DNA from: Firmicutes bacterium HGW-Firmicutes-15
GTDB taxonomy: Bacteria; Bacillota; Syntrophomonadia; Syntrophomonadales; Syntrophomonadaceae
Direction: 5' to 3'
NCBI GenBank assembly: GCA_002840245.1
Contig: PHAA01000012.1
Location: forward strand, 25,573-89,572
DNA: 64,000 nucleotides
Of the stretch, positions 26,008-35,265 are shown in pieces. Within the stretch, counting starts at the first letter, position 1, and each line of letters opens with the position of its first letter. The position numbers and the translations under genes were made by a program. The notes under the pieces are model-generated. The model had not been told where the DNA came from. It worked only from the letters and a program-made list of their open reading frames with translations, and searched no databases.

Positions 26008-26029
26008 CGGTCATAATACCTCCTTAATA

Positions 26030-26060
26030 ATTATAGTTCATATTCTGAATTCAGAATCAA
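26030..26060 (-). promoter_or_regulatory. Promoter of the RyR-TIR unit with a 16-bp palindromic operator
   Basis: On the minus strand TTGATT (26060-26055) and a perfect TATAAT (26035-26030) are 19 bases apart. The spacer holds most of the perfect 16-bp palindrome ATTCTGAATTCAGAAT (26042-26057). A repressor bound there would cover the promoter. The predicted start leaves only a very short leader before the RyR ribosome-binding site. Confidence 0.45.
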
Positions 26061-26159
26061 TTTTGCGATAACGATAATGCTTTTTAAGTCATATTATTTA
26101 TTTTATAGTCGAAAATGTTTTATATAAGCTCGGTTGATTTCGTGTAAAAGATATTTCAA

Positions 26160-27581
26160 TTATTCCGCCGACAGCAATTCAATTATTCCTGCCATTTCAG
26201 TTTCCTTACGGCTTAATATGGCGTAGGTGTTAATTTGGGTTATTGTTGCTGAGCGTTCGAAAGAATCGGGATGGTGTCGGTCCAATGCTTTTGCAAAGGT
26301 TACTTCGGCCTTAGTAAGGAAATCCTGCAAGATTTGAGATTCGGCCAGAGTACTGTCCAGCCACCAATTCTCACCTTCGCGGTTTTGCCAGGAATCCATA
26401 ACATAGCGGGCCAGTTTTACGCCGTTATCACTTTCGCTTCCTCCCAGAAATCTATATAGATAGGCTGCGTTTATAGCCGGATAATAGTCTTCAATATTAC
26501 GACGGAAAGCTTCCAGGTATAAGTCTTTGGCTTTTAGTAGTAATTCACGGTTGACTATATCTATGGAAATGGTGTCGTCCGGTCCTACCAAAGCTCTGCG
26601 TTTATACTGGGCAGCCAGCATTGATAGGGTATCGGAATCTTTCATTCCCTGTTGCCAGAGGCTGTAGACAATGTCTGAGGCTTCTTGGTATTGCCCCAGG
26701 CGGGTCAGGCAATTTGCTTTAAGTTTTAATACATCCTGCCGGTGTTTATAAGGAAACATTTTCAGTCCGGCTGTTTCAATAAAGTTATTTTCGATGTTAT
26801 GTACAAAACTGATAGCTTCACTATATAGACCAAAGTTTTTGCAGATTAGTGCAAGTCGAAAATAGAATTCACCACTTCTATCCTGTATTTTATCACTACC
26901 TAGGAAAGTTGTGAAGTTTGTATCATTGCAGGAAGCATAGTGATCTATAAGTTTCAGTTCTTCCGAAGTGAGATCAGGGGATGGAGGGAGGGCTCCTGAG
27001 AGATCCATTGCATATATTTTATCAATTACCTGAGGATTTTCAGAATCATAGCGGAGACGGAACAGCTCTCTTTCACCAAAGCTTTTTGCTAGTTCTACAA
27101 ATCCCAGTTCGTCAAAACTAATATAATCGAACGGCATAGCCAACTGCCCAATTGCTTCTTTAAATTGTCTGGTTACAAATATCTCCCCAGCTCGAGTAAC
27201 AGGTTCAATGCGAGCTGCGGTATTGACATTGCTCCCATACATGTTCATTCTTCCCAAGATTTCATCGCGAAAAGTAAAAAGCTCTCCATAGTGGCCGCCT
27301 ATCCGGGGCATTAAGCAGGTCATTCCAAGACCATCAAAGTCGAAGTTGTTAAAAAAATCTCGGTAGTTTAACATCAGATCAATTGCATCTTTTCCATCAG
27401 AAAAGGCAGCTATCACCGCATCACCCCAAGTATTAAAGGCCTCAGCTCGGGCAAGGTATGGTTTTATCTGGATGGACAGAGCGGGGTTCAATTCAGTAAA
27501 AAAAAGTCCTGCTTCATTTTCAGAAAGCTTAGAGTATCCTTTTAAATCGGTGAAAATGATGAAACCTTTCACGGAAATCAT
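26160..27581 (-). CDS. Class III nucleotidyl cyclase with C-terminal helical-repeat domain
   Basis: A 473-residue protein. The cyclase domain (1-150) has both metal aspartates (Asp12 in FIIFTDLKGYS, Asp54 in NTWGDAV) and the transition-state pair Asn120 and Arg124 (NVNTAARIEP), so it should be active. The two purine-selecting positions are Asn50 (Lys in adenylyl cyclases) and Asn113 (Asp), so the base used is uncertain. From about 190 the protein is helical with TPR-like repeats (LKAKDLYLEAFRRN, YYPAINAAYLYR, AEVTFAKALDRHHPDSFERS), resembling the MAP3K TRAFs-binding domain. Start ATG 27581; GTG 27572 or TTG 27605 are possible. Soluble. First gene of the signalling set. Confidence 0.85.
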   Translation of the reverse strand: MISVKGFIIFTDLKGYSKLSENEAGLFFTELNPALSIQIKPYLARAEAFNTWGDAVIAAFSDGKDAIDLMLNYRDFFNNFDFDGLGMTCLMPRIGGHYGELFTFRDEILGRMNMYGSNVNTAARIEPVTRAGEIFVTRQFKEAIGQLAMPFDYISFDELGFVELAKSFGERELFRLRYDSENPQVIDKIYAMDLSGALPPSPDLTSEELKLIDHYASCNDTNFTTFLGSDKIQDRSGEFYFRLALICKNFGLYSEAISFVHNIENNFIETAGLKMFPYKHRQDVLKLKANCLTRLGQYQEASDIVYSLWQQGMKDSDTLSMLAAQYKRRALVGPDDTISIDIVNRELLLKAKDLYLEAFRRNIEDYYPAINAAYLYRFLGGSESDNGVKLARYVMDSWQNREGENWWLDSTLAESQILQDFLTKAEVTFAKALDRHHPDSFERSATITQINTYAILSRKETEMAGIIELLSAE

Positions 27582-27617
27582 GCCTTTCCGACAAATTTGG
27601 AGCAATTATCTATATTT

Positions 27618-27647
27618 ATTGTAAGCCATTATGGTAAAAACATTCAA
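27618..27647 (-). promoter_or_regulatory. Promoter of the cyclase gene
   Basis: On the minus strand TTGAAT (27647-27642) and TACAAT (27623-27618) are 18 bases apart. A CCATTATGG palindrome lies in the spacer (27626-27634). The predicted start gives a leader of about 30 bases to the ATG at 27581. Confidence 0.5.
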
Positions 27648-27778
27648 TAGCATGCTTTAATTTGCTTCATTAATTATGTACATGGGTGGTTAATCCATAG
27701 GCAATTCAAATGCTATTTATATAGTACATGTTTTATGCAAATTAACTCCGCTATTGTTCATGCTTTTTTAACTATGAC

Positions 27779-27808
27779 TTGCGCAGAGCGCTACTTTTTA
27801 AGTAGAAT
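27779..27808 (+). promoter_or_regulatory. Possible promoter of valS
   Basis: TTGCGC (27779-27784) and TAGAAT (27803-27808) are 18 bases apart, 80 bases before valS. The -35 box is weak. Confidence 0.4.
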
Positions 27809-27888
27809 TAGGCAAGTTGATCTATTGGATCTGGTAGCGTTAGTAACAGCATAATAGCTTATAGGCTCTTAATAAGGAGGTCAATTGG

Positions 27889-30543
27889 ATGTCAATCGGA
27901 ACGAGTTTAGCCAGTGTATATGATCCCGAAAAGGTAGAGGGCAAGTGGTATGAGTATTGGAAAAGCCAGAACTACTTTGCCCCGAGCGATGACTTTAGCA
28001 AAAAACACTTTTCCATCGTAATGCCGCCGCCTAATGTAACCGGGCATCTACATCTTGGACATGCTCTGGATAATACCCTGCAGGATATACTAGCTCGCTG
28101 GCGCAGGATGCAAGGCTATAATACTTTGTGGCTTCCTGGTACTGATCATGCAGGAATTGCTACCCAGGCTCGGGTAGAGGAGAATCTGGCCAGTGAAGGT
28201 TTGAAACGGCAGGATTTGGGCCGGGAGAAGTTTTTGGAACGGGTATGGGAATGGAAACGATTATATGGAGATAGAATTACCCAACAACTTAGTTTGTTAG
28301 GTTCTTCCTGCGATTGGAGCAGGGAGAGATTTACTATGGATGAGGGCTGTTCCCAGGCAGTACGGGAGGTATTTGTCAACCTTTATGAGAAGGGTCTTAT
28401 CTATCGGGGTAACTATATTATCAACTGGTGCCCGAAATGTATTACCGCCATTTCTGACATTGAGGTAGAGCATGCCGACAGTGATGGTCATCTCTGGCAT
28501 ATCAAATATCCCATTGAAAATTCGGATGAATTTGTGGTAGTAGCGACGACCAGACCGGAAACCATGCTGGGTGATACGGGTGTGGCAGTACACCCTGGAG
28601 ATGAACGGTACAGCCATCTGATCGGCAAAAATGTGGTGCTCCCGCTGATGGGGCGAAAAATACCTGTATTTGAGGATCATTATGTCGATCGGGAATTTGG
28701 TACAGGAGCGGTAAAGGTTACTCCTGCGCATGATCCCAACGATTTTGAGATGGGGATGCGCCATGATTTAGAACAAATCGTGGTTATGACCCCAGATGCC
28801 TGCATGAATGAAAATGCGGGATCTTATGCGGGTCTTGATCGGCAGGAATGCCGCAAGCAGGTGGTGAAGGATTTGGAGGCCGGAGGCTACCTGGTGAAGA
28901 TTGAGGAACATCAGCATGCAGTGGGACATTGCCAGCGATGCGATACGGTCATCGAACCTATGGTTTCCTTGCAGTGGTTTGTGAAAATGAAGCCTTTGGC
29001 TGAGCCAGCCATACAAAAGGTAGTTGATGGAGAAATTAGGTTTATTCCCGAACGTTTCACTAAAACTTATATCAACTGGATGGAAAACATCCGAGATTGG
29101 TGCATATCCCGGCAACTATGGTGGGGACACCGTATCCCGGTGTGGTACTGCCAGGACTGTGGGGAAGTTATATGCAGCAGGGAAGATCCCATAGTATGTC
29201 CCGCTTGTAGTTCCAGTGAACTGAAGCAGGATGAAGATGTACTGGACACCTGGTTCTCTAGTGCTTTATGGCCTTTTTCTACCCTGGGATGGCCAAACGA
29301 AAGTGCGGACATGCAGCAGTTTTATCCCACCAGCGTGCTGGTTACAGGGCGGGATATTATCTTTTTCTGGGTGGCTCGAATGATCTTCTCAGGTATCGAA
29401 CAAACCGGAAAAGTGCCCTTTCACGAAGTGAACATCCACGGCCTGATTCTTGACGGCCAGGGTCGTAAGATGAGTAAGTCTTTAGGCAATGGAATTGATC
29501 CTATAGAAGTTATTGAGAAATACGGGGCAGATACTTTGCGTTTCTCTATGATTACTGGAGTTACCCCTGGAAATGATGTACGTTTCCAATGGGACAAGGT
29601 GGAGAATACCCGTAATTTCTCTAATAAGGTGTGGAATGCATCCCGATTTGTCCTGATGAATATGGAAGGATTTGAACCGGTTAAGGTGGAAAAAGATGAA
29701 CTGACCTTGGCGGATCGCTGGATTATCTCCCGGCTAAATCTGAAAATTAAGGAAATAACTGAACTTCTGGAACGTTATGAATTGGGCGAAGCCGCCCGAG
29801 GTATGTATGATTTTATTTGGGATGATTTTTGCGATTGGTATATTGAACTGGCCAAACCTAGACTCTTCCGTCCTGCAAACGGACGGGAAAAAGCGGTGGT
29901 GCAAACTGTACTGCTGGATGTGCTTATGGGGATATTGAAATTGCTCCATCCTTTTATGCCATTTATCACCGAAGAGATATATCAATATTTACCCGGACAC
30001 AATGAGACTATAATGCTTGAATCTTGGCCGATTAAGGATGAGAGTCTTGTGGAACCGGAAGCTGTCGAGCAGATGCAGGCTATTATGGGGGCAATTCGTG
30101 CGATACGTAATATCCGGGCGGAGTTTAATTTAAGCCATAGTGCTCCAGTTAAAGTAATTATGCTGTTTAAGGATGAGCACGGGATGCAGTGGTTTGAGGA
30201 CTACGGAAGCTATATTAAAGACCTGGCTAAAGTTAGCGAACTACAGTTGGTCCTCACGCTAGCAGAAAAGCCACGTCAGGCAGTTTCTGCACTACTTTCC
30301 TTTGCCGAGCTCTATGTACCCCTTGAAGGAGTTATTGATGTTGATAAAGAAATTGGCCGGCTGGAAAAAGAGCTTAAGATTACAGAAGTGGATATTGATA
30401 GAGCTGGGGCAAAGTTGATTAATGAAAAATTCCTAGCCAAAGCGCCACCGGAAGTAATCGAAAAGGAAAAAGCTAAGATAGAAGAAGCCGTGCTCAGGAA
30501 AGAGGGGCTATTACAACGCTTACAGATATTAAGAGGCGCATAG
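27889..30543 (+). CDS. valS: Valyl-tRNA synthetase
   Basis: Charges tRNA-Val. The 884-residue class I enzyme has HLGH at 55-58 ([14 protein letters not shown]), the editing domain ([17 protein letters not shown]), zinc-like Cys pairs ([13 protein letters not shown]), KMSKS at 527-531, the anticodon-binding domain with [14 protein letters not shown] before it, and a C-terminal coiled coil ([18 protein letters not shown]). Length is normal. ATG with AAGGAGG. No T-box precedes it, unlike many Firmicute valS genes. folC follows 8 bases later. Confidence 0.98.
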   Translation: MSIGTSLASVYDPEKVEGKWYEYWKSQNYFAPSDDFSKKHFSIVMPPPNVTGHLHLGHALDNTLQDILARWRRMQGYNTLWLPGTDHAGIATQARVEENLASEGLKRQDLGREKFLERVWEWKRLYGDRITQQLSLLGSSCDWSRERFTMDEGCSQAVREVFVNLYEKGLIYRGNYIINWCPKCITAISDIEVEHADSDGHLWHIKYPIENSDEFVVVATTRPETMLGDTGVAVHPGDERYSHLIGKNVVLPLMGRKIPVFEDHYVDREFGTGAVKVTPAHDPNDFEMGMRHDLEQIVVMTPDACMNENAGSYAGLDRQECRKQVVKDLEAGGYLVKIEEHQHAVGHCQRCDTVIEPMVSLQWFVKMKPLAEPAIQKVVDGEIRFIPERFTKTYINWMENIRDWCISRQLWWGHRIPVWYCQDCGEVICSREDPIVCPACSSSELKQDEDVLDTWFSSALWPFSTLGWPNESADMQQFYPTSVLVTGRDIIFFWVARMIFSGIEQTGKVPFHEVNIHGLILDGQGRKMSKSLGNGIDPIEVIEKYGADTLRFSMITGVTPGNDVRFQWDKVENTRNFSNKVWNASRFVLMNMEGFEPVKVEKDELTLADRWIISRLNLKIKEITELLERYELGEAARGMYDFIWDDFCDWYIELAKPRLFRPANGREKAVVQTVLLDVLMGILKLLHPFMPFITEEIYQYLPGHNETIMLESWPIKDESLVEPEAVEQMQAIMGAIRAIRNIRAEFNLSHSAPVKVIMLFKDEHGMQWFEDYGSYIKDLAKVSELQLVLTLAEKPRQAVSALLSFAELYVPLEGVIDVDKEIGRLEKELKITEVDIDRAGAKLINEKFLAKAPPEVIEKEKAKIEEAVLRKEGLLQRLQILRGA

Positions 30544-30551
30544 AAGAGCGT

Positions 30552-31823
30552 TTGCAAGAATTGAGCGCATTAGGGAGTAGACCCGGGCTCCAGCGGATAG
30601 AGAGCCTACTGGAAGAGATGGGAGATCCCCAGCAGGGACTTAAATATGTGCATGTTGCCGGAACCAATGGCAAGGGTTCTACATCTCTTATTATTGCTGA
30701 TGTTTTAATAAAAGCTGGGTACAGGGTGGGGCGATTTTCATCGCCCCACCTGCATTCATATTTGGAAAGGCTCACCATCAATGGTCAGGAGATAGGTGCA
30801 GAGGCGTTTCAATCAATTTTGGATGGTATAGAAAAACATATCCTGGTGATGCTAGAAAGAGGTGAGCCCCACCCTACTGAATTCGAAGTCTTAACTGCGG
30901 CAGCTTTTCAATATTTCCGGGATGAAGCGGTAGACGTGGCAGTACTGGAAGTGGGTATGGGGGGAAGCTATGACTCTACTAATGTAATAATTCCGTTGGT
31001 GGCAGTTATAACGGGGGTAGATTTTGACCATACAGAGTATCTAGGTACTAGTCTGGAAGAGATTGCGTCCAACAAGTCCGGTATAATAAAGGCAGGTGTG
31101 CCAGTGGTAGCTGGTCTAATGGAGGAAAAGGCTTGGCGGGTCGTGAATAAACGAGCCATATGCGTAGGGGCCAAATTACTTAAGGGTTCGCAAACTAAGG
31201 TGAGTCGTGTAGGTAATCCCGATTTTCAATATCAAGTAATTGATATTGAAGGCATACAACTTGGTTTAAAAGGAGTGAGATTTGCACTTCGAGGCGATTA
31301 TCAGCTTCAGAATTTGGCGACTGCTCTCACTGCTCTTCAAGTTATGAAGGAAAAGGGTTATCGGGTTCAGGAGCAAAGCATCAGAGATTCATTAACCAGT
31401 CTGAAGATGCCAGGTAGGATGGAAGTAATCCAGCAGAATCCCTTGGTCATAGTTGATGCCGCCCATAATCCCCAGGGTGCTAAGGCTTTAGCAGATTCCC
31501 TGGATACCCTTTTGCCTGATCGAAAAAAAATTCTAGTGCTTGGATTGGTAGATGATAAAGAGCGGAATGGCATAATAAAGTCCCTGGGAAGGAACACCCG
31601 GGCTGCAGTGGTAACACGACCACAGGGGCCAAGGGGAAGCGCTTGGAAAGAGGTGAAAGTAGGGTGGCAGCAAGTTTTCCCCGATATACCAGTAGTTGAA
31701 GTAGAAAGTATACCAGAGGCAGCAGCCGTAGGGCTAGAAATGATGCAGAAGGATGATTATATGGTGATAACAGGCTCATTCTATGTACTCGATCAAGCTC
31801 GCCAAATATTTATCATTAATTAA
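30552..31823 (+). CDS. folC: Folylpolyglutamate/dihydrofolate synthase
   Basis: Adds glutamates to folate and may convert dihydropteroate to dihydrofolate. The 423 residues show PGLQRIESLLEEMG, the P-loop VAGTNGKGSTS, FSSPHLHSYLERLTINGQ, VLEVGMGGSYDSTN, and the C-terminal Mur-ligase-like domain with VDAAHNPQGAKAL. TTG at 30552 is taken as start; the frame is open further back into valS, so an overlapping start is possible. The valS-folC order is common in Firmicutes. Confidence 0.95.
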   Translation: MQELSALGSRPGLQRIESLLEEMGDPQQGLKYVHVAGTNGKGSTSLIIADVLIKAGYRVGRFSSPHLHSYLERLTINGQEIGAEAFQSILDGIEKHILVMLERGEPHPTEFEVLTAAAFQYFRDEAVDVAVLEVGMGGSYDSTNVIIPLVAVITGVDFDHTEYLGTSLEEIASNKSGIIKAGVPVVAGLMEEKAWRVVNKRAICVGAKLLKGSQTKVSRVGNPDFQYQVIDIEGIQLGLKGVRFALRGDYQLQNLATALTALQVMKEKGYRVQEQSIRDSLTSLKMPGRMEVIQQNPLVIVDAAHNPQGAKALADSLDTLLPDRKKILVLGLVDDKERNGIIKSLGRNTRAAVVTRPQGPRGSAWKEVKVGWQQVFPDIPVVEVESIPEAAAVGLEMMQKDDYMVITGSFYVLDQARQIFIIN

Positions 31824-31904
31824 CAGATACTTAACAATGCTTATCAAGAGTATTGTTATAATTAAGATAATTGTATAGAAACAAATATTTAGGGAGGTAT
31901 TGAT

Positions 31905-32537
31905 TTGGGTTTTAAGTTAAAGCCCCAAGATGATCGTTTTTTTCATTTTTTTGAAGAGGCTTCCGAGGCTATAAATGAAGCTACCCAGATATTAAAGGGA
32001 TACTTTGTAGATCGAAGTGATCCGAACGCCAATTTGGAGAGAATTAATGAGGTTGAGCATCGGGGTGACCGAATATTTCGTGATGTTATGGAACAAATAA
32101 ATCATTCCTTTGTTACCCCGTTCGACCGGGAAGATATTCTGGCCTTGGCCCAGTCACTAAACAAGGTGCTGGATCACATTCAGGGGACCATGGAAAAAAT
32201 GGTTATTTATAAGTGTGAACAACCTAAAGAAAGATATATCCCTGCGTTGGTGGATGTATTAGAAGAGGCAGCAAAAGAGATAAAAAAAGCAGTATTGAAT
32301 TTACAGGATGTGAAGGCCAATCATGATATGATTATTGTATCCTGTGAAAGAATTCGGGCTCATGAACATGAAGGGGATAACTTATACCGGGCAGGAATAG
32401 CCCGTTTGTTTGAGCAAACGGATGATGCTATTTATATGATTAAATGGAAAGAGATATATGAACACCTGGAGACTACTCTTGATTATTGTGAAGAGGTCAG
32501 TAATGTAATCAAGGGAGTAGCGGTTAAATATGTTTAG
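31905..32537 (+). CDS. PhoU-like DUF47 protein, partner of the PiT transporter
   Basis: A 210-residue all-helical protein of the DUF47 family (distant PhoU relatives): FFHFFEEASEAINEATQIL, EVEHRGDRIFRDV and the second repeat IRAHEHEGDNLYR, with acidic metal-binding ExxxD motifs. DUF47 genes pair with PiT transporters and are thought to control phosphate uptake. Start TTG with AGGGAGG. Its end overlaps the pit gene by 8 bases, so both are co-translated. Confidence 0.9.
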   Translation: MGFKLKPQDDRFFHFFEEASEAINEATQILKGYFVDRSDPNANLERINEVEHRGDRIFRDVMEQINHSFVTPFDREDILALAQSLNKVLDHIQGTMEKMVIYKCEQPKERYIPALVDVLEEAAKEIKKAVLNLQDVKANHDMIIVSCERIRAHEHEGDNLYRAGIARLFEQTDDAIYMIKWKEIYEHLETTLDYCEEVSNVIKGVAVKYV

Positions 32538-33519
32538 TCTAGGATGGGTAATTGTTATAGTATTTTTTGCCCTTATATTTGACTATATTAACGGATTTCA
32601 CGATACTGCTAATGCCATTGCCACCTCAGTTTCTACTAAGGCTTTATCGCCTCGGGCAGCTATAGCAGTAGCAGCGACTTTCAATTTTTTGGGGGCCTTG
32701 AGTGGTACAGCAGTAGCATCTACCATAGGCAAAAACATCGTGGCTCCTCATGATGTTGTTCCATTGGTCATTATTGCGGCTCTTTTCGGAGCAATAATCT
32801 GGAACCTCTTAACTTGGTATTTTGGCATTCCCAGCAGCTCATCCCATGCGCTGATAGGTGGCTTGATAGGTGCCGTGATTGCCAGGAGTGGATCAGCTGC
32901 AGTTCTTTGGCAAGGTTTTTTAAAGATTTTAGTTGGGCTTATTAGCTCCCCCATAATTGGCCTAGTAATGGGCAGTTTGGTTATGACCCTTCTTTTTTGG
33001 GTGTTTAAAGGATCTTCACCGGTGAAAACCAATCTCAAGTTCAGGAGATTGCAGGTATTATCCGCTTGTATGGCTTCTTTTGCTCATGGCTCGAATGACG
33101 CGCAAAAGTCAATGGGGATTATAGGCTTGAGCCTCTTAAGCGCAGGAATGATAAGTAGTTTTCAGGTACCACTCTGGGTAAAGATCGCCTGTGCACTGGC
33201 CATGTCTGCAGGCACTGCGGTCGGAGGGTGGAGGATCATTAGAACCATGGGGGGCAAAATATTTCGCATAGAGCCTATTAACGGTTTTGCCGCTGATTTT
33301 ACTTCGTCAGCAGTCATATATGGGGCGAGTCTGATGGGAATTCCAGTAAGTACCACCCATGTGGTTTCCTCCTCAATCATGGGTGTAGGAGCTGCTAAAA
33401 GGCTGAAGGGGGTACGCTGGATTATAGCTCGGCAAATTGTCATCGCTTGGTTTGTGACCATCCCATCAGCAGCTTTGATGTCAATATTATGCTATCGTTT
33501 GTTGATCTTGTTCTTTTAA
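32530..33519 (+). CDS. pit: PiT-family inorganic phosphate transporter
   Basis: Low-affinity phosphate permease driven by protons or sodium. The 329 residues form about ten membrane segments and carry both family repeats: DYINGFHDTANAIATSVSTKAL near the N-terminus and FAHGSNDAQKSMGI in the middle, plus GIPSSSSHALIGG and GIPVSTTHVVSSSIMG. Length suits bacterial PiT. Overlaps the DUF47 gene; terminator follows. Confidence 0.95.
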   Translation: MFSLGWVIVIVFFALIFDYINGFHDTANAIATSVSTKALSPRAAIAVAATFNFLGALSGTAVASTIGKNIVAPHDVVPLVIIAALFGAIIWNLLTWYFGIPSSSSHALIGGLIGAVIARSGSAAVLWQGFLKILVGLISSPIIGLVMGSLVMTLLFWVFKGSSPVKTNLKFRRLQVLSACMASFAHGSNDAQKSMGIIGLSLLSAGMISSFQVPLWVKIACALAMSAGTAVGGWRIIRTMGGKIFRIEPINGFAADFTSSAVIYGASLMGIPVSTTHVVSSSIMGVGAAKRLKGVRWIIARQIVIAWFVTIPSAALMSILCYRLLILFF

Positions 33520-33546
33520 CCAGTTAACTGAATATATGAATTTTGC

Positions 33547-33580
33547 AACTCTACCTGTTGATATCGGGAAGAGTTTTTTT
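33547..33580 (+). terminator. Rho-independent terminator after pit
   Basis: AACTCT pairs with AGAGTT (33547-33552, 33570-33575), with further CC/GG pairing inside, and is followed by seven T. Confidence 0.8.
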
Positions 33581-33661
33581 GTTTAATGGTAAATCTTATT
33601 TGCATATTCTTCGATTACATTACATAATGAATATGATGAATAAATCAAAGGGGTTGGGAGT

Positions 33662-34291
33662 TTGAAGGTCTATAAAATACCTGAAGCCACCGTTATGAGA
33701 TTATCAATTTACTCCCGACATCTTCAGCATTTGCGGGTTGAGGGTGTAGAAACGGTTTCATCGGAGGAAATCGCCAATGGGGTAGGAGTAAGTTCGGCTC
33801 AGGTGCGCAAAGACTTAGCCTATTTCGGTGAGTTCGGCACCCGTGGAGTAGGCTATAAGGTCGAAGAATTACTGGGACATTTGATGAAAATACTAGGCTT
33901 AGATCAGAAATGGAATGTGATAATGATCGGAGCCGGGAAATTGGGTTCAGCCTTAGCATTGTACGAAGGTTTCCGTGAAAGAGGCTTTGTAATCTGTGCG
34001 ATTTTAGACGCTGATGAAAAAAAAGTGGGCGAAAAACTGACAGATGTGATCATTGAACCTTTGGGGGTATTAGATGCCAGGGTTAAGGAACATAGTATTA
34101 ACATTGGAATTGTAACCGTACCGGCTGTAGCTGCCCAAGAAGTTACGGACCGCCTGGTAGCTTCAGGCGTCAAGGCTATTCTTAACTTTTCACCACGAGT
34201 GCTTAAGGTGCCAAGTGGTATTGTACTAAGAAATGTTGATCTATCAGTGAACTTAGAAGTGTTAAGTTTTAACCTGTCCTTTAATAGGTAA
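33662..34291 (+). CDS. rex: Redox-sensing transcriptional repressor Rex
   Basis: DNA-binding sensor of the NADH/NAD ratio; controls fermentation and electron-transfer genes. The 209 residues have the winged-helix N-domain (IPEATVMRLSIYSRHLQHL, VSSAQVRKDLAYFGEFGTRGVGY) and the Rossmann domain (VIMIGAGKLGSALA, AILDADEKKVG, domain-swapped tail). Start TTG after GGGAG. No Rex site was seen just upstream. It begins the unit leading to DUF4321 and maf. Confidence 0.96.
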   Translation: MKVYKIPEATVMRLSIYSRHLQHLRVEGVETVSSEEIANGVGVSSAQVRKDLAYFGEFGTRGVGYKVEELLGHLMKILGLDQKWNVIMIGAGKLGSALALYEGFRERGFVICAILDADEKKVGEKLTDVIIEPLGVLDARVKEHSINIGIVTVPAVAAQEVTDRLVASGVKAILNFSPRVLKVPSGIVLRNVDLSVNLEVLSFNLSFNR

Positions 34292-34401
34292 ATATAGTAT
34301 TATAAGGAAAGCTTTCGCTAGGGGGCTCTCTGTTTTAATCGACCTTGTTTTTACCCAATACTAGTGCTAAACTTGAAAAAATGCATGGTGGAGGTCATTC
34401 G

Positions 34402-34668
34402 GTGGCAAGCAGGACTCGTACATATCCAGGTTGGCAATTGTTATTGTTGCTACTGGCCCTAGGGGGAATTATTGGCGGCTGGATCGGGGACGCTATACTT
34501 AAAATATGGCCGGTCTTAGGTTTGCTGGGCAATGTTCAAAGTGTTGGGTTACCCACATTTACGATGGATCTGCATGTATTTTCGCTCAGTTTTGGTTTTA
34601 TGCTTCATATTAATTTCTTCACTATATTGGGATTTGTATTAGCTTGGTTTTTTTACCAGAGACTATGA
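34402..34668 (+). CDS. DUF4321 membrane protein
   Basis: An 88-residue protein with two hydrophobic segments, at about 10-36 (WQLLLLLLALGGIIGGWIGD) and 58-85 (SFGFMLHINFFTILGFVLAWFF). It fits DUF4321, a clostridial family of unknown role placed beside maf and the mre genes. The frame is open from 34345, but GGAGG seven bases before the GTG at 34402 decides the start. maf follows 10 bases later. Confidence 0.75.
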   Translation: MASRTRTYPGWQLLLLLLALGGIIGGWIGDAILKIWPVLGLLGNVQSVGLPTFTMDLHVFSLSFGFMLHINFFTILGFVLAWFFYQRL

Positions 34669-34678
34669 GGAATAAGTC

Positions 34679-35263
34679 TTGAAGAAGATTATACTTGCGT
34701 CCAGTTCACCCAGAAGACAGCTTTTATTGCAGCAAATAGGGCTTGATTTTACCGTTTGTCCCGCCAACATAGAAGAAAATCTATCCGCTCCAGCATTACC
34801 GATGGAGCTGGCGCAAGCCATTGCATTCCAAAAGGCCCAGGAAGTTTCCAGGCAGTTGGATGGAGGCATTGTTATTGCCGCCGATACTATTGTAGTCTGG
34901 AAAGGAATGATTATGGGAAAGCCGGAGAACCGAGATGAGGCTTTTATGATGTTATCACGGCTGAGTGGTCAGCGTCACCAGGTGATTACCGGCATTTGTA
35001 TTATAGATGTCGAAAATGAGGTTAATGACATTGATGGCGAGATTACTGATGTAGTTTTTAGCTCTTTATCCTCGGATGAAATCAATTGTTATTTAGATAG
35101 CGGAGAATGGGTGGACAAGGCAGGAGCTTATGCGATTCAAGGCCAAGGGGCTTTGCTGGTCGACCGTATCGAAGGCTGCTATTTTAACGTGGTGGGTCTT
35201 CCCTTGAACAGGCTTAAACTAATGTTGGCTAAAAAAGGCATTAATCTATTGGGGGTAAATTAA
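34679..35263 (+). CDS. maf: Maf nucleotide pyrophosphatase
   Basis: Hydrolyses non-canonical nucleoside triphosphates; linked to septum inhibition in Bacillus. The 194 residues begin with IILASSSPRRQLLLQQIG, then AADTIVVWKG, the metal site and substrate loop YAIQGQGALLVDRIEGCYFNVVGLP. Start TTG. Between it and radC are 2 bases. Confidence 0.95.
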   Translation: MKKIILASSSPRRQLLLQQIGLDFTVCPANIEENLSAPALPMELAQAIAFQKAQEVSRQLDGGIVIAADTIVVWKGMIMGKPENRDEAFMMLSRLSGQRHQVITGICIIDVENEVNDIDGEITDVVFSSLSSDEINCYLDSGEWVDKAGAYAIQGQGALLVDRIEGCYFNVVGLPLNRLKLMLAKKGINLLGVN

Positions 35264-35265
35264 TA

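Larger units (their letters stand above)
27582..27888. other. Divergent intergenic region between the cyclase and valS
   Basis: Holds the predicted minus-strand cyclase promoter and plus-strand valS promoter (listed separately). GTACATG occurs twice (about 27678 and 27724). No T-box was found before valS: there is no recognisable specifier stem or T-box core. No small gene is seen. Confidence 0.6.

Noticed and set aside
27809..27888. T-box riboswitch before valS
   Set aside because: No specifier loop or T-box core (AGGGTGG-type) is seen and the leader is too short.
33581..33661. Rex operator before rex
   Set aside because: No TTGTGAA-N4-TTCACAA-type palindrome is visible.
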